Below, piece by piece: positions 6,777-14,610 of a stretch of 18,900 nt of DNA. Position numbers and translations under genes: made by a program. The notes beneath the pieces were generated by a model. That model did no database searches. It was not told where the DNA came from and saw only the letters and a list, made by a program, of their open reading frames with translations. Source of the stretch: Acholeplasmataceae bacterium UBA5769 (lineage in GTDB: Bacteria; Bacillota_I; Bacilli_A; Acholeplasmatales; Acholeplasmataceae); assembly GCA_002418725.1 (NCBI GenBank), contig DIER01000014.1:1-18900 (forward strand), written 5' to 3'. Every line of letters starts with the position of its first letter. The stretch's first letter is position 1.

Positions 6777-9700
6777 CTATGATGGATTTTTCATTCTATC
6801 TTTGATATCTTTTAAGACCTTTTGAGGATTTTCATAATAATTCATATGGAATATGCGCATCACGTTCCATCCTCTGGATGCTAAGAATTTTTCTTGATGA
6901 AGTAATTCTTTACGCGCAATCGGTTTAATCGTTTCAACAAGATCGCAAATAATGCCTAATTGATAGGTTGATGTTGTCTCATCAAAGATGGCTAAATGGA
7001 TCTTAAATTGACCAATACCAATCTGTTCATCAACATGATATCCAGATTTGGTTAATCGTTGTTTTAAATCAGAGATCATGTGTGATTGCATCGAGATTAT
7101 TGTATCTGATTCTTTTTGGTATAAACCAGATAACACCTCAGATGCAAGTTCATGATTCTTCTTTGACACAAAGTAACAATATCTCATGAAATCTTTTAAT
7201 AATTTGGGTCCACGTCCAGAAAGATCATCCACTTTAAGTTCTTCTGGATATAAAGATGAGACGAAATATATCTTTTTTCTAGCTCTGGTGATGGCAACAT
7301 TTAATCTATTTTGTCCACCTTCATGATTGAGCCATCCAAAACGACGCTTCACGATACCTGTATCATCTTTCGCATAACCCATCGAAAAGATGATGATATC
7401 TCTTTCGTCACCTTGAACGTTTTCAATGTTTTTGACAAACAAACTTTGATCTTCACGATCATCTTTTCTAAAGACTTCTTTTTCAAATCGTTTTTGATGG
7501 ACCCCTTTTTTGAAAAGTTCATCATCCAAAAGGTTCATGATGGCATCCCTTTGGCTACTATTAAATGTAATGACACCAACCGATTCATGATCATCTTTAT
7601 CTTTTAAGACTTTCTTTAGAAGATCGATGACAGCCTGTGCTTCGGTGAGGTTTCTTTTCTTTTCAAACGAACCATCTTTCACATAGACATAAGTGATCGG
7701 AGGTTCCTTTGGTGTTTCCACATTAGGCGAAATAATGAGTTTACCCTCATAAAACGCATGGTTCGAAAACTCGATGAGTTCTTGGTAACGACTTCGGTAA
7801 TGGTAATTAAGTAAAGACTCTTTATACTTATACCGGGCTAAATCGAGAAGACTTTTTGCATCAAAGGTCACATGTTTTAATAACTCATCTTCTTCAAAAG
7901 GATCCTCTTCATCAAGTCTTCCAACACCAAGGGATGAAGGTCTTAACTGTTTGGGGTCTCCTGCAATGACAACTTTTTTAGCACGGTAAATCGCAGGAAT
8001 TCCTTTTTCAACATACATCTGTGAGGCTTCATCAAAGATGACAAGATCAAATAAATTATATTGTAAAGGGATGATGGAACTGATCACTTCAGGTGTGAGT
8101 AACCAAATCTTGATATGTGTGAAGAGTTCCACATGAAATAAATCAAAAAATGCCTTAATGCTTGGTTTCTTGTCACTTTCTAAGATACGCTTGATATCCA
8201 TAATCCGTTTGGTGTTCGATAAATCAAGTGCATGTGAGAAAAGTTTCATTTCAAAAGATTCTTGACTAACCCGTTGTTTTTCAAGACCTAAAGCTTTCAG
8301 TTCATCCATTTTCTTTTCATACTGATCTAAAATAAAGAGATATTTTTGATGTTTTGCACGATAATCTTCTAAAAATCCGGTAACATAGGCATCAAAGAGG
8401 TATCGTCTTTCTTTTTCAATTTCAGGTATCGATTTAAAAAGTGCATCGTTTAATAATAAATCTAAAAAGGATAGAGCGAGCGGTGGTAATAGGAGGTAGT
8501 TTGACTTAATCTTGTTTAAGTCTTTAAGATTATACCTTAAGTAATCTGCAAGCCTTGCATCTTTGATCAGTGCTTTAAGTAATTTTTGATCAAGTGATTT
8601 TTTGTTTGTCATAAACGATAACATCATGGCTTGTTCTGCCAAGAACTTTTTCTTGAGTCTTCTTTTCTTAAAGAACCAAGCTTTATGGTATAAGTTTATG
8701 AACGTTTGATAGGTATCCATGAAGGTCTCAAACTCTAAAAAACTGCTTCTAGAAATTTTGGTTTCAAGACGATGGAACCATGGGTAATGGTGGATAACAT
8801 CATGATAGTTCAAGTATTGTCTTAATTTAGCATCCTTATCAAAGATTTTTTCAAGTGCATCCAGTTGATCAAAATCAAAGTGTTTCATCCCACTTTGTAT
8901 GTGCTCAAAAACCTGTTTTGGACTCAACCCTTCCATCAAATCTTTATCTTTTAAATAACGCTCATAAAAATAAGCAATCGGTTTACCTTGTTTATGGGTT
9001 TGGTAGAGGAGTTTGATCGTCTGATTGAACGTATGATCAAGCGATTTGATCTCTTCTTCTAAACGATAAACATCGTTATTTAGACTTCGTGAAGGATGTT
9101 TTTGATCGAGCATACGACCTATCTTTTCATAAAAAGCACTCTTATTGGATTGATCATCAATAAAAATGGCATAATGTGAAGCTTTTCCTAATCTCGCATA
9201 GATAACATCTAAAGCAACTTTCTTTTCACTGACGACAAGGACATTTTCTCCCTTTAGGACTTGTCTTGCGATAAGGGAGGTAATCGTTTGGCTCTTCCCT
9301 GTTCCAGGAGGTCCCCAAATCACAATCTTTTTCTCTTTTTCAACCATTTCGATCACTTTTTCTTGGGAAAAGTTGATGTCATTGATATAGACGATTGAAG
9401 ACTCATCTACATCAGTGCTAGAAGGTTTAAGTTCTAAACTTTGTTCACTTTCATAGAGATTGGATTCATCAATTAAACCTTCTAAAAGCTCATTATAATT
9501 TTTAGATTCAATAATATCAGCCATATCCTTTTGAATCATCGATGCATAGACTTGATATCTTCCAAAGGTGATATAGGACTTGATTTGAAATGACGATAAA
9601 GCTTGTTTCATGAAATCTTCTTTTAATTCATTTTTATAAGGCATAAAATCATGATGACGTTTTTGAATGACTAAACCATGTTTTTCATAAAAGGGTATAA

Positions 9701-10478
9701 GCACGTTGTTTAGTGTAGATATGGATAAATCTTTTAGTTCAGGTTGATTGTTTTGTAGAGGAGATTTCTCCATTTTGGACAATGTCAGTAAAAGATCGCG
9801 GTTAAACATGATGTCTTTGGTTGCATCCACACGAAGTGTGTATGCTTTCTTAGCGCGTTCTAAAACGACTGGCATGTATGCGAGTGGTGCTTTGATTGGA
9901 AACTGTTCTTTTTTATACACTCCTTCTACATAAGGATAAGCGAGATAAAGATGATACGTGCCTAAATCTTTAAAATCTTTATTGATGGACCGGTAAAGTG
10001 TTGTTAAATGATCATAGATTTTTTCATCACTTGTCTCAAAGGTGAGCATGATTTTCTTCATGGAAAGAAATGAAGTCACATCTTGGGTTTTGGAGGTTTC
10101 GTATAAGTCAAAGTTTCTAACTTTTTCAATCTTACCTGCATAAAGATTAGGGTTGGTCTTTGAGATATCAGTTAACCGGTCCTTATATCTATCTAAAACA
10201 AGGGATGCATGTTTGGTTTGTTTCAGAGGTTTAATGTCTTGTTTGACATAGACTAAGATGATCTCTAAAAAAAGATGTGCATATAAATCTAGGAAATCAT
10301 GATCCAAACCAGAAATCGCGAGAAAATCGCTCAATCTTTGAGGTCTTTTCTTAGCCATCTCTAGAAGTGCATCGTCACTGCAGATGTTTTTCTTTTCCCC
10401 TGTTTCTAAGAGCTTTGTTCTTAAGGAATCTCTTAGATCTGTTAAATCTTTTAATAGTTGAACTGATTTTTGTGGCAT
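6777..10478 (-). CDS. Large SF1 (Upf1/DNA2-like) helicase with HRDC-like N-terminus and degenerate nuclease-like C-terminus
   Basis: The 1233-residue protein has all the SF1 motifs: Walker A GPPGTGKS (389-396), Walker B DEAS (816-819), GDPKQL (840-845), NYHYRSR (891-897), VQGDERD (1021-1027) and NVAITRAR (1060-1067). About 420 residues, largely charged and helical-looking, separate Walker A from Walker B. Residues about 32-78 (CSDDALLEMAKKRPQRL and on) resemble an HRDC nucleic-acid-binding domain. Residues about 1130-1230 resemble the Vsr/MTES_1575-type PD-(D/E)XK nuclease that often closes such helicases, but FxIDLA has become FKIHLA and GIECDG has become GIICDL, so cleavage is unlikely. The chosen ATG (10476-10478) sits eight bases from GGAGG; a TTG 15 bases upstream lies against that site. 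It is monocistronic, with its own promoter and terminator. A role in DNA repair or in defence is possible; neither can be shown. Confidence 0.85.
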   Translation of the reverse strand: MPQKSVQLLKDLTDLRDSLRTKLLETGEKKNICSDDALLEMAKKRPQRLSDFLAISGLDHDFLDLYAHLFLEIILVYVKQDIKPLKQTKHASLVLDRYKDRLTDISKTNPNLYAGKIEKVRNFDLYETSKTQDVTSFLSMKKIMLTFETSDEKIYDHLTTLYRSINKDFKDLGTYHLYLAYPYVEGVYKKEQFPIKAPLAYMPVVLERAKKAYTLRVDATKDIMFNRDLLLTLSKMEKSPLQNNQPELKDLSISTLNNVLIPFYEKHGLVIQKRHHDFMPYKNELKEDFMKQALSSFQIKSYITFGRYQVYASMIQKDMADIIESKNYNELLEGLIDESNLYESEQSLELKPSSTDVDESSIVYINDINFSQEKVIEMVEKEKKIVIWGPPGTGKSQTITSLIARQVLKGENVLVVSEKKVALDVIYARLGKASHYAIFIDDQSNKSAFYEKIGRMLDQKHPSRSLNNDVYRLEEEIKSLDHTFNQTIKLLYQTHKQGKPIAYFYERYLKDKDLMEGLSPKQVFEHIQSGMKHFDFDQLDALEKIFDKDAKLRQYLNYHDVIHHYPWFHRLETKISRSSFLEFETFMDTYQTFINLYHKAWFFKKRRLKKKFLAEQAMMLSFMTNKKSLDQKLLKALIKDARLADYLRYNLKDLNKIKSNYLLLPPLALSFLDLLLNDALFKSIPEIEKERRYLFDAYVTGFLEDYRAKHQKYLFILDQYEKKMDELKALGLEKQRVSQESFEMKLFSHALDLSNTKRIMDIKRILESDKKPSIKAFFDLFHVELFTHIKIWLLTPEVISSIIPLQYNLFDLVIFDEASQMYVEKGIPAIYRAKKVVIAGDPKQLRPSSLGVGRLDEEDPFEEDELLKHVTFDAKSLLDLARYKYKESLLNYHYRSRYQELIEFSNHAFYEGKLIISPNVETPKEPPITYVYVKDGSFEKKRNLTEAQAVIDLLKKVLKDKDDHESVGVITFNSSQRDAIMNLLDDELFKKGVHQKRFEKEVFRKDDREDQSLFVKNIENVQGDERDIIIFSMGYAKDDTGIVKRRFGWLNHEGGQNRLNVAITRARKKIYFVSSLYPEELKVDDLSGRGPKLLKDFMRYCYFVSKKNHELASEVLSGLYQKESDTIISMQSHMISDLKQRLTKSGYHVDEQIGIGQFKIHLAIFDETTSTYQLGIICDLVETIKPIARKELLHQEKFLASRGWNVMRIFHMNYYENPQKVLKDIKDRMKNPS

Positions 10479-10486
10479 TGACATAT

Positions 10487-10491
10487 CCTCC
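10487..10491 (-). promoter_or_regulatory. Ribosome binding site fixing the helicase start
   Basis: GGAGG on the minus strand is eight bases before ATG 10476-10478. The TTG at 10491-10493 overlaps the GGAGG itself, and the ATG at 10482-10484 is only two bases away. The third candidate is therefore the likely start. Confidence 0.75.
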
Positions 10492-10505
10492 AAACACTTA
10501 ACTAT

Positions 10506-10534
10506 AGTATACCAAGATTGAACTTTTATCTAAA
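10506..10534 (-). promoter_or_regulatory. Helicase gene promoter
   Basis: Minus-strand TTTAGA (10529-10534, 4 of 6) lies 17 bases before TATACT (10506-10511, 5 of 6). A TG one base upstream of the -10 makes it an extended -10 box. Confidence 0.6.
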
Positions 10535-10564
10535 GATAGAACAGCCATAAATCATCAAATTAAG

Positions 10565-10589
10565 AAAAAAAATCACGGGAGTGCGTGAT
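10565..10589 (-). terminator. Terminator of the CdaR/PucR-type regulator gene
   Basis: The stem ATCACG/CGTGAT (10584-10589 with 10572-10577) has a six-base loop. On the minus strand it is followed directly by a run of at least seven T. It begins 12 bases after the regulator's stop codon. Confidence 0.85.
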
Positions 10590-10601
10590 CTTAAGTCATG
10601 A

Positions 10602-11711
10602 TTATTGGTGCTTATCCAGCTGAATAGCCAAATAAAGTGCCATTAAGTCCTCTAAGTTTCTTGGATTGTATCCCGTTTTTTGATGAATGCGATTTAAACG
10701 ATACTGAAGTGTGTTCTTGTGAACAACGAGTTCTTCTGAAGCGGTTTGAATCGACCCATTATGCCTAATATAGGTGAGAATGGTTTCTCTTGTTTCTTCA
10801 ATTTCTTCCCGATTTAACTCTTTGAAGACATGCGATGAAAAATCCATTTTCAAATAATTTGAGAATCCTTGAAAGAGTAAATCAAGTGATGTTCTTTCAT
10901 AGACCTTAATTAATCCACTTCCCCTGTTTGATCCAAGTTCAACAACCATGCGTGCCTGTTGAAATGCTTGGGAAAAGTCATTGAGATCGATAATCTCTTC
11001 TGAAATACCTATGGTGACCTTCACCTGGTATTTTTTTTCAAGGTGCATTTTAATATCTTTCAAATGATCTATCAGTTTTTCTAGTTTTAATTCTGCGGTT
11101 AAAAGCACGTAGAAAGACTCATGACGTGCAAGCAAATCGTCTTTATGAAGACGTTTTTCAATGCTGTTATAAAGATGATTGAGATCATCGATCGGTTTTT
11201 GGTTTAAGTTTTGAACATCAAAAATAGCCACATAATGATATGCCTCAGGGTTATAGCCTAACTCAGTCATCTTATCAATCACGATCTTTGGATGATTTTT
11301 TTCTTTCATCATCATTTCTAAAAGAACGCGTTGGTTTTCACGCTTAAATTGTTTTTGGACATTCATGAAATGTTCTTTGATTAATATCTCAGACATTTTG
11401 ACGATGACCTTAGAAAATTTGATAATCTCTTCTGGTTCACCAGTAATCCCAACGACTGCAATGAGTTGATCTTCATGATAAAGAGGTAAATTGACACCCT
11501 TCTTAGTTCCTTTGTACAAGTCATTTGATGCAATGATTAAGGGTTGATTCATGTGACGAACCATGGTTGCCCCCTCATGAAAAGTCCCAACTCTGGATGC
11601 ATCAGAACTTGCGATAATAACACCTTCTGGGGTGATGAAATTAATATCTTCATGAATGACCGATGTTAAGGTGTTGATCACTTCTTTTGCTTGTCTTTGA
11701 CTAATCTCCAT
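10602..11711 (-). CDS. CdaR/PucR family transcriptional regulator (sugar-diacid type)
   Basis: This 369-residue cytoplasmic regulator has three parts. Residues 1 to about 115 match the putative sugar-diacid recognition domain (MEISQRQAKEVINTL, FITPEGVIIASSD, GVNLPLYHEDQLIAVVGITG). Residues about 150-265 look like the degenerate GGDEF-like domain of CdaR proteins. Residues about 308-365 form the PucR-type helix-turn-helix (GSIQTASEELVVHKNTLQYRLNR). Known relatives activate glycerate or glucarate use, but no glycerate kinase, diacid dehydratase or permease gene is next to it, so its target and ligand are unknown. The ATG has a modest ribosome site (AAGGA, 11 bases away). It lies just after the lipoprotein operon on the same strand, separated by a terminator, and may or may not regulate it. 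Confidence 0.87.
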   Translation of the reverse strand: MEISQRQAKEVINTLTSVIHEDINFITPEGVIIASSDASRVGTFHEGATMVRHMNQPLIIASNDLYKGTKKGVNLPLYHEDQLIAVVGITGEPEEIIKFSKVIVKMSEILIKEHFMNVQKQFKRENQRVLLEMMMKEKNHPKIVIDKMTELGYNPEAYHYVAIFDVQNLNQKPIDDLNHLYNSIEKRLHKDDLLARHESFYVLLTAELKLEKLIDHLKDIKMHLEKKYQVKVTIGISEEIIDLNDFSQAFQQARMVVELGSNRGSGLIKVYERTSLDLLFQGFSNYLKMDFSSHVFKELNREEIEETRETILTYIRHNGSIQTASEELVVHKNTLQYRLNRIHQKTGYNPRNLEDLMALYLAIQLDKHQ

Positions 11712-11744
11712 GACACATCACATCCTTTATTCTTTTTTTTCGCA

Positions 11745-11779
11745 TAATAAAATCCAGATCCGAATCATCGAATCTGGAT
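11745..11779 (-). terminator. Terminator of the five-gene lipoprotein operon
   Basis: Positions 11752-11762 and 11769-11779 make an 11-pair stem with one G-U wobble and a six-base loop, followed on the minus strand by TTTATT. It stands between the last lipoprotein gene and the regulator. Confidence 0.8.
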
Positions 11780-11783
11780 CATC

Positions 11784-11789
11784 ATTATA
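11784..11789 (-). promoter_or_regulatory. Candidate -10 box for the CdaR/PucR-type regulator
   Basis: A perfect minus-strand TATAAT lies just upstream of the operon terminator stem. A transcript starting here would begin inside that stem and so escape it. No convincing -35 is visible. A second weaker candidate, TATTAT, lies at 11744-11749. Confidence 0.3.
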
Positions 11790-11805
11790 CTTTATGCAAA
11801 AGTGT

Positions 11806-13995
11806 TTATGCTGCAGGTTTGGTTGTATAGAAGTTATACCAACCAGTCTTCTCTGCAGTATGGTAACCTTGTGTTAAATAAGTGGTTGGATAAGCTGGAG
11901 ATACGGGAACAACAACATCAACGTTGTTCATCGTTTCAGGTACAGCTAAACCAATACCAGACAATTTATAATCTCTTAAAGCATCAGTCTCAAGATAATA
12001 TGCGCTATAAAGTGTTTCAGTTGAACGTGGGATAAAACGCATTAAGGTTGAATTTTCTGCAGGAATCGTATATTCCATCGTTAACATTGAACCCCATTTA
12101 GTGTTGGTAACCACATCAGCAACCATCATCACATTACCGTAGACGATAGCCGTAACAACCGGTGTAACAGCTTCTTGGTAAAGCTTAAAGTATGGTGCTC
12201 TACCTGCGTTATACGCATCGATCGCATTGGTTGATGTTGTTCCAAAACCTAATTGAACATGGTTTTCATCAAAATAGACTTTACGAATCGCTAAACCGTT
12301 AATGGATTCTCTATAATTGGTTGTACCAGGTGTTCCATAAGCTTGTACTTTTGTGCGATCAAGCACGCCATTGACGTAAACGTCTTCTTCTTTGTTGGTA
12401 ACTAACCATTCATAACGATAGAATGCAGAACCTGCAGGACCGGTTGTATCTGTACCAACAGGGAAGTATGTTTCTTGATCTACTTTTTGAATTTGAATAC
12501 CACGATTATCAATCGCTGTATTGATGTCACTCCATAAACCACTAGCAGATTTAGCTACAGGTTGTCCCATACCGTAAGATGGGTTATACGCGGAAGTATT
12601 GTTATGGATGATGTATTGTGGGCGTACAGCGAAGACTAAATCATTTTCACCGAGTCCCCAAACGTTCTTAAACTTTTGGATACTTAAGTTTTCTGGATTT
12701 GGACCGAAGACTTTGGATGCAACGTCTGCAGATTCAATGATGCGTCTTGCAGGATCAACATCACCTGAAGTCACTGTATCCACTGTCCATGGATATGCGG
12801 TAACAATCCAAAGCGTTGCTTTAGATAATGCTGGGATAATGTAGTCTTGATAGATATATGCACCACCAGCCATACCAAGAGGTTGTTCATAGAGATCATC
12901 AGATACCAACATCGTTTGTAAAGTTAAGTTAGCAAATACCACACGGTGACCTTTTAAGTTATAAGGTTCATTGGTGTTATTGAATACTTCGATGAATGTG
13001 TATAATGCCATATCACTGCTAACTTCAGTAATTAAAAGTGCAGGAGCACCAGCAATGGGAGCTGTTGGAACAAAGTTTTGCACAGGATCCATGTTCACAC
13101 CTTGAATGGTTTGTGTGGGAATCGATGTTCCTCTTGGATCACTTACAACAGTCACTGTAAATGGCGTTGTGCCATTTGCAGAAGTTAAGTTAAACACATG
13201 TTCACCTAAACCGATATTATTGACATGAAGGAAGTTACCAAAAATCACTAAATCTTCACCGTTTAGTTCATAGTCAAGGAATTCAACTAAATCGATATCA
13301 CCATAAGTGATTTCAAAAGTATCTGCTGCTGCAGTGCTTAAGTTCACGGTTGCAGTGATGGTCGCATCAATGGCACCAGGCATCCAGTGATGGATAATAC
13401 CGGTAACAACGGGTGCTAAATCTTCTTCATCTACCGTAATATCAAAGGTCTTTGTGTAAGTTAGGTAAGTCACAGTGATGGTAACTGTACCCACAGCACT
13501 GCTATTAAAACCAGTCACTTGATACTCAGATGCAGGTACGGATGTTCTCGTTTCATCTTTAAAAAGTGCATGAACGGTTAGACCACGTGCATCGAAAGGT
13601 TCACCTACAAAGTATTCAAGTTTGGTAGGTACTGTAATAGCCATGCCTACGATTTCTTTGGTGACATATACAGTGAATCCGGTAGTCTTACCTTGGTGAG
13701 TTACTGTAATTTCACGCATGCCTTCCGTGGTACTATCAAATGCAGATAGTGTATAGTCTGCAGGTGCTAACACAGCGGTTGTGTTATCTGTGTAGTGTGC
13801 AGTGACGACAAGTCCACTAACATCAAGTGTATCACCCGTGAAGTAATTTTTCTTCGTTGGACCAGTCACGCTGATACTTTCTACGATTTTGTCTGTGGTG
13901 GGGTCTGTCGTTTCACTCGGTGTTTGTGTACAAGCACCTAAGAAGACGAATAACAAGAGTGCCATCACGAATATAATTCTTCTTTTTAACATCAT
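11806..13995 (-). CDS. Lipoprotein with two Big_3-type Ig domains and a lamin-tail-like domain
   Basis: This 729-residue exported lipoprotein has a basic N-terminus, a hydrophobic helix and the lipobox LGAC (Cys22). Residues about 37-112 and 114-190 are two repeats of a bacterial Ig-like fold of the Big_3 type, each with the pattern YF-G-DvsGL-V-A-Y-D. From about residue 318, LLITEVSS followed by FIEVFNNTNEPYNLKGH matches the core of a lamin-tail-like (LTD) domain. The remainder, to a threonine- and tyrosine-rich C-terminus, is unrecognised. The second half resembles the lipoprotein at 16946-18577. The Ig repeats probably act as a stalk holding the LTD module away from the membrane; ligand and catalytic activity are unknown. 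An ATG three bases downstream is an equally good start (AAGGAG upstream). It is the last gene of the operon, 21 bases after the RDD gene. Confidence 0.8.
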   Translation of the reverse strand: MMLKRRIIFVMALLLFVFLGACTQTPSETTDPTTDKIVESISVTGPTKKNYFTGDTLDVSGLVVTAHYTDNTTAVLAPADYTLSAFDSTTEGMREITVTHQGKTTGFTVYVTKEIVGMAITVPTKLEYFVGEPFDARGLTVHALFKDETRTSVPASEYQVTGFNSSAVGTVTITVTYLTYTKTFDITVDEEDLAPVVTGIIHHWMPGAIDATITATVNLSTAAADTFEITYGDIDLVEFLDYELNGEDLVIFGNFLHVNNIGLGEHVFNLTSANGTTPFTVTVVSDPRGTSIPTQTIQGVNMDPVQNFVPTAPIAGAPALLITEVSSDMALYTFIEVFNNTNEPYNLKGHRVVFANLTLQTMLVSDDLYEQPLGMAGGAYIYQDYIIPALSKATLWIVTAYPWTVDTVTSGDVDPARRIIESADVASKVFGPNPENLSIQKFKNVWGLGENDLVFAVRPQYIIHNNTSAYNPSYGMGQPVAKSASGLWSDINTAIDNRGIQIQKVDQETYFPVGTDTTGPAGSAFYRYEWLVTNKEEDVYVNGVLDRTKVQAYGTPGTTNYRESINGLAIRKVYFDENHVQLGFGTTSTNAIDAYNAGRAPYFKLYQEAVTPVVTAIVYGNVMMVADVVTNTKWGSMLTMEYTIPAENSTLMRFIPRSTETLYSAYYLETDALRDYKLSGIGLAVPETMNNVDVVVPVSPAYPTTYLTQGYHTAEKTGWYNFYTTKPAA

Positions 13996-14016
13996 TTTTC
14001 TCCTTTTATTTTTTTA

Positions 14017-14610
14017 TTATTCTAGTCGATAAAGATCTAGTTTAATCACAATCGTTTTTGCAATACGGTCATGTAGTGACCTTGAATCTTTGGAAAAGAA
14101 AGCCATAAACATTGACACAAGATAAGGAATGATAAAGACGTGTTCAATTAAAATTCTTCCCACAAATTCTCTTAACATCAATCGTGTTGGTGAAACTTCA
14201 TTGAGTGTCTTATAATCCACGGTTCCGATACCAACCAAAAGTTTGCCGATGGTTTGACCGTTACCAAAAATGGAGGGTACTAGGGTAAAGTAAGCAAGTT
14301 TAATGCCTAACCAAAAGAGTATACCTTTTAAGAAGGTTTCCCAAACCATATCACGAAATGTTTCATATAGAGCCAAGTTTTCAAAATCATAGGGATTAAT
14401 TCCTAATTGCGCTACAAAGGCATCTAAGGCTTGAAACATGTTTTTAGTAACCAAGTACCAGATCACGATAATCCCTAAAAGATCGATAAAGTATGCGGAT
14501 AAACGGCGAATCAAATTTGCAGATTCGAACGTCAGTTTCTCGTATAAATCATCTTTTTCCATATCGATTTCTTCACCATCGATATTCATAACTTTTTCTT
14601 TTATAGGCAT
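14017..14610 (-). CDS. RDD family integral membrane protein
   Basis: This 197-residue protein has about three membrane segments (residues about 41-58, 92-113 and 153-172). The RDD signature is present: RRLSAYFIDLL at 35-45 (Arg and Asp), a central GNGQTIGKLLVGI, and SLHDRIAKTIVI near the C-terminus (the second Asp). The N-terminal 30 residues are charged and acidic, probably cytoplasmic. The family's role is poorly defined; some members are linked to ion transport or act as accessory membrane proteins. The start codon overlaps the upstream phosphoesterase stop by one base (TAATG) with no clear ribosome site, so it is probably translated by reinitiation. Its place between lipoprotein genes suggests a membrane partner of the surface module; that part is inference. 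Confidence 0.85.
   Translation of the reverse strand: MPIKEKVMNIDGEEIDMEKDDLYEKLTFESANLIRRLSAYFIDLLGIIVIWYLVTKNMFQALDAFVAQLGINPYDFENLALYETFRDMVWETFLKGILFWLGIKLAYFTLVPSIFGNGQTIGKLLVGIGTVDYKTLNEVSPTRLMLREFVGRILIEHVFIIPYLVSMFMAFFSKDSRSLHDRIAKTIVIKLDLYRLE

Noticed and set aside
6777..10478. Helicase as part of a known defence system such as Zorya, Mokosh or Hachiman
   Set aside because: It stands alone between housekeeping genes with its own promoter and terminator, its nuclease-like domain lacks catalytic acids, and no partner gene is nearby.
10479..10493. TTG start for the helicase adding five residues
   Set aside because: The TTG overlaps the GGAGG, whereas an ATG at 10476-10478 has ideal spacing from it.
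12955..12981. Dispersed repeat or mobile-element footprint shared with 18008-18034
   Set aside because: The 27-base match encodes the same protein motif in the same domain of two paralogous genes, so coding homology explains it.
11806..13995. Lamin-tail lipoprotein as an extracellular nuclease
   Set aside because: No endonuclease/exonuclease/phosphatase or other nuclease motif is visible; only Ig-like and lamin-tail-like parts are recognisable.
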